A DNA stretch of 64,000 nucleotides from Annulohypoxylon bovei var. microspora (Eukaryota > Ascomycota > Sordariomycetes > Xylariales > Hypoxylaceae), in the NCBI GenBank assembly GCA_022836615.1, contig MU405255.1:207382-271381 (forward strand). The letters run 5' to 3'. The notes under the pieces were generated by a model. It did not search any database. It had not been told where the DNA came from and worked only from the letters and a program-made list of their open reading frames with translations. Below are positions 11,042 through 22,022 of the stretch, one piece after another; within the stretch, counting starts at the first letter, position 1; each line of letters begins with the position of its first letter. Position numbers and translations under genes: made by a program.

Positions 11042-11859
11042 GTCAATTTTTTCGAACCGACAATATAGATGACGAACTGCTAAGGCGGGCTAGTTTTTTT
11101 CAGGGCCTCTAGATTAGATCGAGATTCAGACAATAGAACTCGTGCCCTAAGGGGAGAATAGGAGAAGCTTCTAGCCAGGCTTATGGCCGAAGGCTATATA
11201 TACGATCATAGAGAACTACTCGAAGTCGAGTTTCATAGGTTAACGGTGGCTAGGTAGCTCAGCTCATTCTAGGTATAGTATTTGCTAACGTATTGCATCA
11301 TATTACAGAAAATTGTAACAGAGGGGCATCTCCCAGGTCAATCCCACGTTTATGATCCCGGAAATAGATTATAACAATTCGTAATTTAATACCTATAGCC
11401 GTAACCCTCGTGCGGAAGAGAGGAATGGTTGTGACCACACAGAGGGGATGTGTTCCGGTGACCCTATTGACGTTATCACTAATTGCCGCGAATTTTTGGC
11501 CATTACGGAGACTCATCCGATATTTTTCGGGACCCCTTCAGGCATCCCGGAAGTTTCTCCAATCTCATTGCTCGGTTCCCGAGCACGCCTATGATGAGGT
11601 CGATGAGAACACCAAGCACGCAACTACCCCTACCCCCAATTCATGATAAACAAGACCAATCAAGTTACAAATCACCGACTATAGTTGTATCTGGTTAGCA
11701 TAGAACTTACATGTTTGAGTAATGGCCAATACAAGAAACGGCGCTGCTGTTATCTAGCACATGTATATCCGAATGAATATAAGACGTAGCTATTTACATT
11801 AAGATATTACACGGGCGTCGTTTCATTCAAGGATGATCAAAGAAATCAGACCGACCAAA
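11042..11859. other. Divergent intergenic region
   Basis: Lies between the transporter pseudogene (-) and the dioxygenase (+). Nothing coding recognised. An alternative in-frame ATG for the dioxygenase is at 11833. Confidence 0.5.
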
Positions 11860-13355
11860 ATGGCACCCATTGCTCTTGAGGCACCCACAGCAGATCACTT
11901 AAACGGAGACGGGGTTTTTGTGAAGCCATGGTCTCGGCCAGCGAAGACCTCGGAGAAGCTAGAATGGGCAGAATTGCCCAAGATTGACCTATCGCGCTTT
12001 GACGAACCCGGAGGTAAGCAGGAACTTGCCAAACAACTTTACGACGCCGTCACCAGTGTTGGATTCTGGTCCGTAGTCAACACGGGCATCGACGATAAGC
12101 GCGTTCTCCGTCAGTTTAGCATCGGGAATGCCTTTTTTAAGGAGCCATTAGAGGAAAAGCGAAGGTTTCCTTGTAACTTTGCTGAAGGTGAGTATTTCGG
12201 ATACAGAGAAAATTCACGCTGGATCGGCGACACAGGGATTAAGGAAAACGTGGAGATGGTACCTACGCATAACCCTGAAGTTTACCAGTTCCAGGCTTAC
12301 GATGTAATAGTTAAACATCCCAAAAGCTATCCCAGCATACGATAATGTGGGAAAGCATAGGATTGTCGACGAGAATTGGGAAGAGATTTCATCATTCCAT
12401 AGAGAGCTGTTCGACAAGGTGGTCCGAAAGCTCTTCGTTCTAATCTCCATTATCCTCAAGCTTCCAGAAGACTATCTAGTCGATGCGCATGCTTATGATG
12501 GAGAATCTGACGACCATCTCCGCTACATGTTATATAATGTCAGAAGCCAAGAAGAATGGGACAAAGCCCAGGCTTACTCAGTACGTATAAAAACATGCCG
12601 CTTCTAATATATTTTACCCCTTAAGGTTATATCTCAAACTTCCTTCGAGGATGAAGCAATACTAACAGATATGTTTTTTTTTCATGCGCAGAAAGGAGGA
12701 CACACTGATTTTGGGAGCTTGACACTCCTCTTCTCGCAGCATATTGCCGGATTACAGATCCGCACGCCGGAAGGCGAATGGAAATATGCTAGCCCTGTGG
12801 ACGGCGGTAGTAAGTTGAAATCTCGATGGTCTTATCAGATATCTCTATACTTTATTTATCCTCGATAATTATGCACATGGATGTCATGCCAGAGTAGGGG
12901 GCATATGGCGATAACGCGAAATCACGAGTTACTAATTCCGATAACTACAGTCACATGCAACGCGGCGGACACATTGTCATTCCTTACGAACGGTTAGTCC
13001 ATGTCTCAGATTCGTTAGCTACACGCTCGGCTTACAAGAACATGCAGGCTTCATAAAGTCTACTATCCATCGCGTGGTGACACCGCCGAAAGATCAAATC
13101 AACATTCCACGTCTCGGCTTGCTCTACTTCAATAGACCAGGAGCTCTTACGTCCATGAAGACAGTTCCATCCCCTCTCTTGGATCGGCTTGGCCTTATTC
13201 CGCCGGAGGACAAGGACCCCGATAAACCAGTAGTATCTGGAACCGAGTATGTACGCGCACGGGTTAAAGATGTTCACTACAAGGCCGTTCTAGACAAACG
13301 TGAAGGGACGTCATTCGAATTCAAGGGTTTGAAGGTACAGAACCATTTTGCATAA
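11860..13355 (+). CDS. 2-oxoglutarate/Fe(II)-dependent oxygenase (IPNS-like fold)
   Basis: Non-haem iron dioxygenase of the isopenicillin-N-synthase-like superfamily; substrate unknown. Exons inferred: 11860-12258, 12311-12580, 12692-12809, 12951-12992 and 13048-13355, giving 378 aa. The upstream ATG at 11833 would add nine residues; I prefer 11860 because of its CAAAATGGC context. The N-terminal DIOX_N part runs to about residue 130 (ELPKIDLSRF ... GFWSVVNTGI). The first intron joins ENVEM to LNIPKAIPAYDNV and removes a stop in the unspliced frame. Fe ligands are H227 and D229 (GGHTDFGSLTLLF) and H284 (STIHRVV); R298 is the expected 2-oxoglutarate-binding Arg, with Gly replacing the usual Ser of R-x-S. 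Donor GTAAGT at 12810 gives GGITCNAADT. All parts are intact. It has no biosynthetic cluster around it. Confidence 0.92.
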
Positions 13356-13720
13356 TAGGGTATACGCACGGTTTTATGAGAGGGTTACGGTGATTACTGC
13401 GTACCTAGGTATCTAATAGGTAAGGAATTCTCACAGTAAATGTTATTGTTTAAATATATTCCTTCGGCTTGTCACTTAATAATCTAGTTAGTGCGAGAGA
13501 ACCTAAAGACATACATATACTCTAACATACGCCTTGTTTTCTGGATTAAATATTATTCTATACCAAACGTAACTGACTGCTTGTAGGGTTGCTTGCTGGT
13601 AAGAATACGATGATCTGCATGTTTACCATTTCTTCATACAGGCATGCATTGTATTATTATCATATTGTTTTAAATTATCTCCCCAAGTCGCCAATCCCTA
13701 CCATAAGCTAGATCTACGCT
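13356..13720. other. Convergent 3' spacer
   Basis: Between the dioxygenase stop and the stop of the MYND gene; A/T-rich 3' UTR-like sequence with one CCTAGGTA copy near 13,404. No gene seen. Confidence 0.5.
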
Positions 13721-14965
13721 TTAGTCATGTTCTACATCGTAGTAAGGGCATGGAGCGCTGGTATCCTCCCCCTTTTGCCGCCTTTCGTCGAGCAACTTAT
13801 ACCAATAAATGACAAAAGTAGGCCGGCAAATCATAGCCAGCGCAGCACTTTTTTCCATCGGCTGTTCTGGTGCATATCCCCATTTGGAATGACTGAATAG
13901 CGCATTCGCTTCATAGCGACAGTATCTACACATTGCCTCCATATGTAGTGGAAATAGGGGCTTCTTATCCTGGCGTACAACTATGATACTCCCTGCCCCG
14001 TTCTGCCATTGCATGGGAGCAGACCCAAATCCCAACGTCCCCGTTTGAGGATCAAATTGAGCATTTGGGTCGCAGCATAGATGCAGGTACGTGGCATCCT
14101 GATTGCTGATGGGGCCCATACCTCCGAAGACCTTGTTACCCTCATCGTTGGCCCACATTGGGTCGGGTGGACAACGTCGTGTGAAGATGGGGAGCTCGAT
14201 GCGTTTCGCAATTTCAGAGACGTCGTGTATAGAGAAGATAGGGTCTGTCGGTGCAATATCAACTTCTTCAAAAATAGGCTTCTTGCACATCTTCTGGTCG
14301 CCGATACAATTAATCCTAACACCCTTAATCTTTTCGCCAATAGCCTGCCGATTAACCGGTTCTGGTTCAAGGCCATACGAGATCAAGAGGTCGGTAACAT
14401 GTCGAAAGTCATTCAAGTCGAGGTCTTTACAAGCAATCTGGTCAATACCAAGCCCCTTCTTGCCGTAAGCTAGGATCGGACCTCGCCAATCATGGGACTG
14501 ATATGGTTTGGTGGCAGTAATAGCTGCAATGCTTTTGTTGGGACTTGATCCATCAATAAGGAAAGTGTCGCGATAGCAGACGTAGATTGTGTTAGAAAGG
14601 TCCCTTTCCATGACCTTACTGTGCTGGATTGTCATACTGCTAGGAAATGCTTCTGTGCCTAAAATTGGCCCATCGTCAGGGGATTGATACCAACCCTCTT
14701 CTTCGTCGTCGCGCCATGGACAGTGAAGCCAGATGACTTCGGGCTTCTCCTTGTCAACTGGGAAGAAGAAAGCTCGAACGTGATCTTTGCTTGGTCGCTT
14801 CGTAGCATCGAAGTTTGAAAATGCGGTACAGAGAAGCTTGTGAGTAGGCCAATCAGCACGTTGGCATGCTTTCGAGCAGTAGCGGGTGCTTTTGCATCGG
14901 TCGCAGAAGTGAGCATTGGATACGTTGCATACGATGCACGAGCCTTCTGCTTCAACACTCGCCAT
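13721..14965 (-). CDS. MYND zinc-finger protein, 414 aa
   Basis: Single-exon gene. The N-terminus carries a complete MYND finger with ligands C10, C13, C21, C24, C30, C34, H42 and C46 (spacing C-x2-C-x7-C-x2-C-x5-C-x3-C-x7-H-x3-C), including the RYCSKACQRADWPTHK core. MYND fingers usually bind proline-rich peptides. The remaining ~365 residues are not a SET domain: I see no SET signature. They contain WLHCPWRDDEEEGW near residues 80-93 and many aromatic residues, as in the large group of uncharacterised ascomycete MYND proteins of about 400 aa. No signal peptide or membrane helix. The ATG at 14965 starts close to the first Cys and no upstream exon is needed. Function beyond the finger is unknown. 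Confidence 0.9.
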   Translation of the reverse strand: MASVEAEGSCIVCNVSNAHFCDRCKSTRYCSKACQRADWPTHKLLCTAFSNFDATKRPSKDHVRAFFFPVDKEKPEVIWLHCPWRDDEEEGWYQSPDDGPILGTEAFPSSMTIQHSKVMERDLSNTIYVCYRDTFLIDGSSPNKSIAAITATKPYQSHDWRGPILAYGKKGLGIDQIACKDLDLNDFRHVTDLLISYGLEPEPVNRQAIGEKIKGVRINCIGDQKMCKKPIFEEVDIAPTDPIFSIHDVSEIAKRIELPIFTRRCPPDPMWANDEGNKVFGGMGPISNQDATYLHLCCDPNAQFDPQTGTLGFGSAPMQWQNGAGSIIVVRQDKKPLFPLHMEAMCRYCRYEANALFSHSKWGYAPEQPMEKSAALAMICRPTFVIYWYKLLDERRQKGEDTSAPCPYYDVEHD

Positions 14966-15923
14966 GATTCACTTCGCTGGGGTAGAACGATAAGTTTGTG
15001 AGGAGGTGTATGGGACGGGAAATCTTCTTAATAAGAAGAAGAATTTAAAACGGTACATAATAAGTGAGGAATATATACTAAATATTTTGATGAGCCCACG
15101 TAGCTCGTTGAAGGTGTGTTGAAGCTAAGGCAACCTACATATGCCAAAAGGTTTCCTACCTCATAATCAGATCATCCCAAAAACATGTGCCTAAAATTGA
15201 TTGGTAAGTGATACGATATCTCTACTATTCTTCATACATATTTCTATCTAGTGGTCGATAGACGAAACTCACACAACAAAGAATGAGGGAGTGCTACAAG
15301 TACATGCATGTCCAACATCTTTCAATATCGAAACAGTCCTGTATGAGTACCTAGACACCTGGACATAGGTTCCTCTGTTAAGACCCTATGTTATACCATA
15401 ACCAGACATCCAGGCATAAAATAAGTATAAAACCAACCATACTTGTTGTTGAGGTGGGATGATGTAAAACCAATTACTACCTCACCAAGGTAACAGCCAA
15501 TGTGGCAGAGAGAAAAGTGAAATGACACAATTCTGGATTTATTATCAATGTCAGGCTCATGATAACTGCCTACTCCAATCGAATCGATATATATTGATAT
15601 GTCTAGACATATATTTGGTGGATGAAAAGGTAATTCAAATAAAGATTCCCGTGTCAATTATATTCCTAGGTGGAGCTTATGTAACAATTTCTTAACATTT
15701 AATTGGCTGTGTCTTTGAATATTACAAATGGCCGAATTTGTAAGCCCCTATACCCTACCTACCTAGGTATCAAATATGCCAAAGCCAACGCTAGATAAAG
15801 GACATATAAGTTACTTATACCCAGAGTAAGAATGAAGCCTTCATCTATACAGCATAATTACATACAAGTCAACTATTCGTACTACAGACACTCCATCGCG
15901 GCCTCACAGCTAATAGGGGTATA
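14966..15923. other. Divergent promoter region
   Basis: Between the MYND gene (-) and the enoyl reductase-like gene (+). Contains two CCTAGGT-type motifs (about 15,664 and 15,761). No convincing gene; an 88-codon minus-strand ORF at 15391-15657 shows no domain or codon pattern I can support. Confidence 0.5.
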
Positions 15924-16967
15924 ATGGCATCAAATATGAAAGCCTTAGTCACCGTCGACGGCAAGACTGCAGCTGTTCAGCAGGTAGACATCCCGGAACC
16001 TAACGAAGGCGAAATTCTAGTCAAGGTCTACTATGTCGCCCAGAACCCAACAGATTGGAAGGCCATGAAGTCGGTACCTCCAGGTCGAATCATCGGGTGC
16101 GACTTTGCCGGTACTGTGGCAAACAGTAATGGCTCCCGATGGAATGAAGGTCAGCGCGTCTCAGGTTTTGTCCAGGGATCATCCGTCAGTCCACTCCGAG
16201 GAGTATTTGCAGAGTACGCCGTCATCGAAGCCAGTCTGGTATACCCCATCCCAGACCAGGTATCCTATCAGGATGCCGCCGTCATCCCACTAGCCTTTGC
16301 CACAGCCGCGCAGGCAATTTTTGGTAGATTAAAATTACCCGATCCAAGTAGCCCAGCCAAGGAAGCGTTCGCTTTCCTCGTCAGTGGCGGTACGTCGAGC
16401 GTTGGCCAGTATGCTGTTCAGTTAGCTAAGCTAGCTGGCGCGTATGTGATCGCCACCGGATCCGCGCGAAACCACGAGTTTTTAAAATCACTTGGCGCCG
16501 ACGCTACGATCGACTATAACAATCCAGACTGGCCGGAACAGGTACGCAAGCTCACTCACGATGGGCTTGAATTTGCTTTCGATTGCATATCCGAGAAGGG
16601 TACTCCAGAGGCTATCGTGAGGGCATTATCGCCCACAAAGGGAGGGCACATCGTCACTATCCTTCCTGTGAAAGAGATTAGAAATAATATCGAGAACGAA
16701 AAAGTCAAGCTAGAGAGTACTATCGTGTATACTGTCTTCGAACGCCCGCTGAACTATGGTGCCTTCGATAACTGCGGAGACGCGACTCCGGACGACAAGG
16801 CTTTGTGGGAAAGGTATTTGGCCATCCTACCGGAATTACTCTCTAGCGGTAAGCTCAAACCTAACAGGGTAAGGGAGCTCGGGGGCCTTGATGACATCTT
16901 GTCCGGTTTCGTGGAGCAGGAAGAGGGCAAGGTCAGCGCCGAAAAATTGGTGTATAAGATCTCATGA
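15924..16967 (+). CDS. Zinc-less MDR, stand-alone enoyl-reductase type (ToxD/LovC-like)
   Basis: 347-aa single-exon medium-chain dehydrogenase/reductase with the layout of fungal trans-acting enoyl reductases: N-terminal GroES-like half (MKALVTVDGKTAAVQQVDIPEP, QNPTDWKAM, IIGCDFAGTV) and C-terminal Rossmann half with LVSGGTSSVGQYAVQLAK near residues 152-169 and GSARNHEFLKSLGADATIDY. The catalytic-zinc Cys/His set of alcohol dehydrogenases is absent. In this family NADPH is used to reduce an alpha,beta double bond, in some members on polyketide intermediates. No polyketide synthase lies in the window, so a cluster role is not supported and it may be a general reductase. The ATG at 15924 is preferred; a second Met is four codons later. 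Confidence 0.9.
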   Translation: MASNMKALVTVDGKTAAVQQVDIPEPNEGEILVKVYYVAQNPTDWKAMKSVPPGRIIGCDFAGTVANSNGSRWNEGQRVSGFVQGSSVSPLRGVFAEYAVIEASLVYPIPDQVSYQDAAVIPLAFATAAQAIFGRLKLPDPSSPAKEAFAFLVSGGTSSVGQYAVQLAKLAGAYVIATGSARNHEFLKSLGADATIDYNNPDWPEQVRKLTHDGLEFAFDCISEKGTPEAIVRALSPTKGGHIVTILPVKEIRNNIENEKVKLESTIVYTVFERPLNYGAFDNCGDATPDDKALWERYLAILPELLSSGKLKPNRVRELGGLDDILSGFVEQEEGKVSAEKLVYKIS

Positions 16968-17329
16968 TTTACTCGTGTAGCCATTCAGGAGCACCGAAAA
17001 CTATTATCTAGCCTAGTAAATATGAGGTCTTGGTGAACCTCAAGGCACAGACAATTTCCTATTCGGTAAACTAGCGGAGTATCAATACAACTTTCTAGGC
17101 CCATTTGAACATGTATTAGGGTGCAAATGCTTACCGTCATTTATTTCCTCTTTCTTATATGAGATATATCTAGGCTTATCTGCATGCTTGTATATTCTAG
17201 AGGATAATCGTTGGCGTCCGGTAGAACGAATTTTTGAAATTCCTTGCATTATGAGTATCTCGCAGGGTCAGGCAGGTCCATAACCCTGAAACGATCTATC
17301 ACCTTTCGCCAGCCAGGTTAAGTCACAGT
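16968..17329. other. Convergent 3' spacer
   Basis: Between the stops of the reductase (+) and threonyl-tRNA synthetase (-). 3' UTR-like, no gene seen. Confidence 0.5.
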
Positions 17330-20139
17330 TCATGCCACCTTCTTATCCGCCTCCTTCACCGACGGGAAGGGATTGTATGAGCCCCGATCTACTTGCAGCT
17401 TCTGCAGCTTCTCGACCACTTCTTCCAGTAACACAGGCTTGCCCCGATCCTGGGTCGACGTGTCATCTCGGTATCGCACATTGACCTGTCGGCCTTTCAT
17501 CTCCTCGTCTCCAACGACTATATTTGACAAACACCAATTGCGTTAGCATGCCGCTAGAGCTATAAAACGCATACGCTAGGGAAATATTGGCTACACAAAT
17601 ACTTACCGAAGACGAAGTTGTACTGCGCCAGCTGTGCATTTCGAACCTTCTTGGGGAGCGTATTCCCGGTAGTGTCGATGTCAACGAAGATCCTCGCCTT
17701 CTTGAGGATATCTTTGACTTCTTGGGCGTATGGCACGAACCCCATTCCCACGGGAATCACCATCACCTGACGTGGGCTCAACCAGAAAGGCCACTTGCCA
17801 GCAAAGTGCTCGATGAGAATGCCTATATAATTCAGTATAAGCGACATAGCTATATCCTTTATTTGTCGGCATTCTTACCCATGAATCTCTCAATGGAACC
17901 AGCCATTGCGCGATGGATGACTACTGGACGAGCGCAGCCGGGACTCAGGGGTTTGATCACTCTCCCTCGTTTAGCTCCGCCATCGCCTGTACTAGGGTTC
18001 GCCGAATCCGCATCGGGTGACTCAGTAACCTTGACCTTAACTTCTGCCGCTGGTATGGCTGATGTGGCTGGCTCATCCTGCTTAGATTTCGCGGTTTGTA
18101 CCTCAGAAGTAATGTATTCGAGACCAAAGTCTAATATATGTCAGGACTTCATACTAACTTGCAACAACAATGCATTACTTACTCTCGGGACCCATGAAGT
18201 CAAGCTGGATAGTAGCGCATTGCCATTCCTAAAGCCCTGATTAGCTCACCGCCTCGTGGAACGACAGAATTGGCTTTGCACTGGTTTTTTTTAATAAAAA
18301 TAATAAACCCAAAAGAATTCAAAGTTAAGGAGCGGCAGTAAATATATACTGACCCGGTTCAGGCAGTCTAAGATCTTAATATCGATCTAATCTGTAGTTA
18401 GCGAGTTTTCTCATAGTCAGAAGGAGGACGGGAATTACCTTAGGCCCATAGAAGGCACCATCACCTTCATTAAGAGTCCACGATACACCAGCAGGACCTG
18501 CCGCGAATCCATCCAATGCTTCTTTCAGCATGCTTTCAGCATTGTCCCATGTCTCAATCTGACCCATGAACTTCTCCGGGCGAGTAGATAGTTGAAGCTT
18601 GAAGGTAAATCCTAACAAACCATACATCTCGGAGAGGAAATCGAACAAATCGGAAATCTCGCCGGTGACCTGATCGAGTCGGCAGAAGATATGAGAATCG
18701 TCTTGCTGGAAACGACGGACGCGGGTCAAACCTGACAACGCGCCACTCGCCTCATTCCGGTGGAGAACGCCAAAGTCTGCAAGGCGTAAGGGTAGTTGAT
18801 TGTATACCTTCGGAGAATGACCAAACATGAGAAAATGGGCGGGGCAATTCATGGGCTTCAGGCCGAATTTCTCCTTTTCTAAGTCCATGACAAACATATC
18901 ATCTTGGTAATACTCCCAATGACCGCTGATCTTCCAGAGTTCCGAGTTAAAAATGTTAGGTGTGATGACTAATAGGAATAGCTAGTTAGCACTAGAAGAG
19001 AGTGGGAATGAGTGGAGGGATGTCCAGTTGATAGACGAACCTTCTTGGTAGTCCCGTTTGTGATACTGGTCTCGGAGGTACTCGAGGAGCGTGTTGTAGA
19101 TTCTTGTGCCGTGGGGCAGGAAGAATGCCGAGCCAGGGGAGAGCTCATGAAACATGAAGAGCTCTTGTTCTCTTCCAAGCTTCCTATGGTCTCGCTTGGC
19201 GGCCTCCTCGAGGAACTTCTTATGCTCTGCCATCTTCTTCTTGTCCGGGAAGGACACTCCATAAATACGTTGGAGAGAGTCATTCTCTTGGGAGCCTAGC
19301 CAGTATGATGCCGAGTTTTTCATGATGGAGAAGGCTTCGATCCGACCGGTATCCGGCACGTGCGGTCCACGGCAGAGATCAATCAGAGGACCGTTGCGAT
19401 AGACGGTAGTAGAGGTGCCGTCGGGAATCTTAGTAGAGATAATGTACTGCTTGTATTTGTTATAACTGAACATATCAAGAAGGTCCTGTTTGGTGATTTC
19501 GAGGCGCTCGAACCGCTGACGGTCCTTGACGATGTCGGTCACGATACGCTCTAGAGGTGTCCAGTCGGTCTGCTGGACGGCCGCGCCCCCAGGCAGTGCC
19601 ATCTCATAGTAGAAACCATCGTCGATCGGGGGGCCGATACATAGGGAACAGCCGAATCGTCTCTCACAGGCCTCACCAAGGATGTGGGCGGAGCTATGCC
19701 AAAACACCTGTTTCCCCTGCTCGTCGTCGAAGGTCAAGAGTTCGAGTTTACAGCTCTGCTCTAGAGGTCTATCCAGGTCCCACAACTTATTCTTATCACC
19801 GTCCAGCCTAGCAACGACAGTGCGCTTATACAAGCTATTAGAAATTCCCTTGGCGATATCTCCAGGTGTGGTCTCCCAGCTCGTGCCAACTTTGATGGAT
19901 CCATCGGGTAAGGTAATGGTGATTTGTTCGCGCGGTCTCTTAGCTACATTGTCGTCGTAATCCTTCTTTAGGCGATCGAATAATTCGAGTCGCGTCTTAA
20001 GGAAATCGGGCGGCGGGTTCATCTCGATGGGACCAGCGCTGGCAGCATCCGCGCCAGCTTTACTTTTCTTCTCTTTTTTCCCAGGTTTCTGCCCGCCGAC
20101 CACGACCTTCTTAACATCCCCAGACACTGCGTCAGCCAT
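17330..20139 (-). CDS. THS1: Threonyl-tRNA synthetase, cytosolic
   Basis: Class II synthetase that charges tRNA-Thr. Seven exons inferred: 20139-19041, 18968-18439, 18386-18354, 18228-18183, 18130-17879, 17822-17607 and 17517-17330, giving 787 aa; every junction keeps frame and uses GT-AG. Lysine-rich N-terminus (residues 10-30), TGS domain 73-137, editing domain with H148-S-S-A-H152 and DLCRGPHVPDTG, then the catalytic core: motif 1 around HGTRIYNTLLEYLRDQYHKRDYQEV, motif 2 LTRVRRFQQDDSHIFC, substrate loop GDGAFYGPK/IDIKILDCLNR, QCATIQLDF, and motif 3 within RPVVIHRAMAGSIERF. The anticodon-binding domain starts at GKWPFWLSPRQVMVIPVG and ends near GSYNPFPS. Exon 3 is only 33 nt. An acidic/Ala-rich insert lies between GLEYITSE and RVIKPLSPGC. 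No mitochondrial presequence is evident. The gene starts only 1.3 kb from the A/T-rich block. Confidence 0.96.
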
Positions 20140-20860
20140 CTTTGCGTTGTTCTCGGTCTTTGGCTGAGTCGTTCTCTAGCAGAGTTGGAGCGAGAGGGAA
20201 GATAGAAGACGGAAGGTGGGAAAAGGTGGAAATTTTAGAAGGTCGGAGAAAAACAAAATGTATTTAAAGTTGAAGAAAGATTCAATTGAGTCGGTAAGAC
20301 TGAGTCACATCACAACACCTGCGTACCTGCCGATTTGGTTCGTGTCTTAGGTACCTACTTAAACGTACCAAAAGTAGAGTTTCAAGGTTATGTATGTGCA
20401 GTTAGGTAGGAGATAGGGTAAAATATTATTTTGCCCACTGCCCCGCTACCCCGCATACGTACTAAGCATGATATTGACATTGGCATTTCTATCGATAAGC
20501 ATTGATATTCTTAGGTAATCATGTCGCCGTGAGTCAGCTCCGGAATCGGTGGGTGCTAATCATCTTATATAATCCGTTATATAATCCGTTACTTACCCCT
20601 TAACATCTAACGATACATATCAACTTGAATATACATACCCAGGCAACTTATGAAGATAAATTGCATTTCATTTAATTGGTATTATACCTTATACTTTCGC
20701 TCAATAGATGGACACTTTATTATGCCGACTTTCACCTTGAAATTCTCCCACAGAATATACCAACATAATTTATACGAGCCCCTTAATTGCCTTCCGTCAT
20801 GGCGGCTTCTTGAAGTCTTCGATAAGTCTGCTACATGCATCTATACCTGACTTATTTTCT
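20140..20860. other. Spacer between ThrRS promoter and TauD relic
   Basis: Carries the threonyl-tRNA synthetase promoter on the minus strand; a 12-bp unit (TATATAATCCGT) is tandemly repeated near 20,565-20,590. Composition is still normal. No gene seen. Confidence 0.5.
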
Positions 20861-21600
20861 TTATCCGTGCGAGTTAGAAAGTGCCTCGCCCTTAGACTTG
20901 CTATTTGGATTTAAAAAAGGTGCTTCCCCGATCCCAACCGCCCGGTGTCCAAATCTCTCACCGAGCCCGTCATAGTCTAAAGTTGCAGTATGAAACACGC
21001 TTCGATTGTCCCAGATAGCTGCTTACTATTAGAGGGTGAATTTGAACCTAGGTAGTTGTAAGGTGCTTCGGAAATCATACCGAGGTCGTTCTTGTTCCTC
21101 CACTTAAATCGAACTTGCAGATCGTGGTTCTCGACGATGGTTCGCTTAAATCTGTCAAGCAGCTCGGATGATTCTTCCGCAGATAGCTCATTGATATACT
21201 TTGGAAAAGGTCCGATGGCGAATATGTTTTTCCAGCCAATAATTGGATTAGTTCCCACGACCGGATGCACCGCTTTCAACTCCCTTCCCGTATTGTAAAG
21301 GCTCTCCCTTGGCTGTTCGTAGAGCTTGATATTTTCCGGGTCCGCAGCGGCAGCAGCCAGGAAGCCATCACCAATGAATGACGTTGTTAAGCCCTCAAAG
21401 AATTTCTGGTAAAGCTTTGAAAACTTGTCGTAAATATCGTATTTTAAGGCTTTAAAAAGTATCGCTTCCCGTTTTTAAAAGTTTAATTAAGCGAAAAAAA
21501 ATATAATTAATTAATATTTATTTAAATTAAATATTTAAATGTTATTAAATTAAATCGTAACGTTTTTTATTTATTTAATTTTCGTGTTTAAAAAACTTTT
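20861..21600 (-). pseudogene. TauD/Jlp1-type 2-oxoglutarate dioxygenase, 5' half destroyed by RIP-like mutation
   Basis: Relic of a fungal sulfonate/taurine-type dioxygenase. The last exons are clean: about 21,450-21,081 encodes DKFSKLYQKFFEGLTTSFIG ... KAVHPVVGTNPIIGWKNIFA, then intron 21080-21019, then AIWDNRSVFHTATLDYDGLG (second Fe-binding His), GHRAVGIGEAP (2-oxoglutarate Arg) and stop at 20861. Upstream, in the same frame, the sequence degrades: residues that should read ...LPKTGGDTLW appear as LLKTGSDTF-stop, and the Fe-binding W-H-S-D appears as TAA-CAT-TTA-AAT at 21544-21533. Nearly all differences are C-to-T or G-to-A; a one-base insertion lies near 21,450. The N-terminal third should lie between 21,600 and the TIR element at 22,023 but cannot be read. 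No function expected. Confidence 0.85.
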
Positions 21601-22022
21601 TTTATTAAAACGAATTAATAATATTAATTTAATTATTTTTTATTTTAACGCGAAATTACCCGTTTAAATAACATAATATCCCGAATTTAACCGGAATTTT
21701 ATTTTATTTTATAATAAATTAACGTTTATTTATTTTCGTTATTTATAATATAATTATTTATAATTTATTATTACGATTTAATTATTTTTAATTTTAATTA
21801 TTTATATAATATATAAATAAAATTATAATTATTTATAATTTATTAATTTATTATTAATATAATATTAAATATTAAATAATTATTTTAATAATTATAAGTT
21901 TAATAAATAATAATTATTTAAAATTAAATTTTTTATTTATATATATATATATATATAAATAATAATAAATAATATTATATTAATTAAATTTATAAAATTA
22001 AAATAATATTCGATTAATAATA

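Noticed and set aside
12259..12345. Dioxygenase ending at the first in-frame stop (12345)
   Set aside because: The 52-nt intron 12259-12310 restores the conserved LNIPKAIPAYDNV segment and the rest of the catalytic domain.
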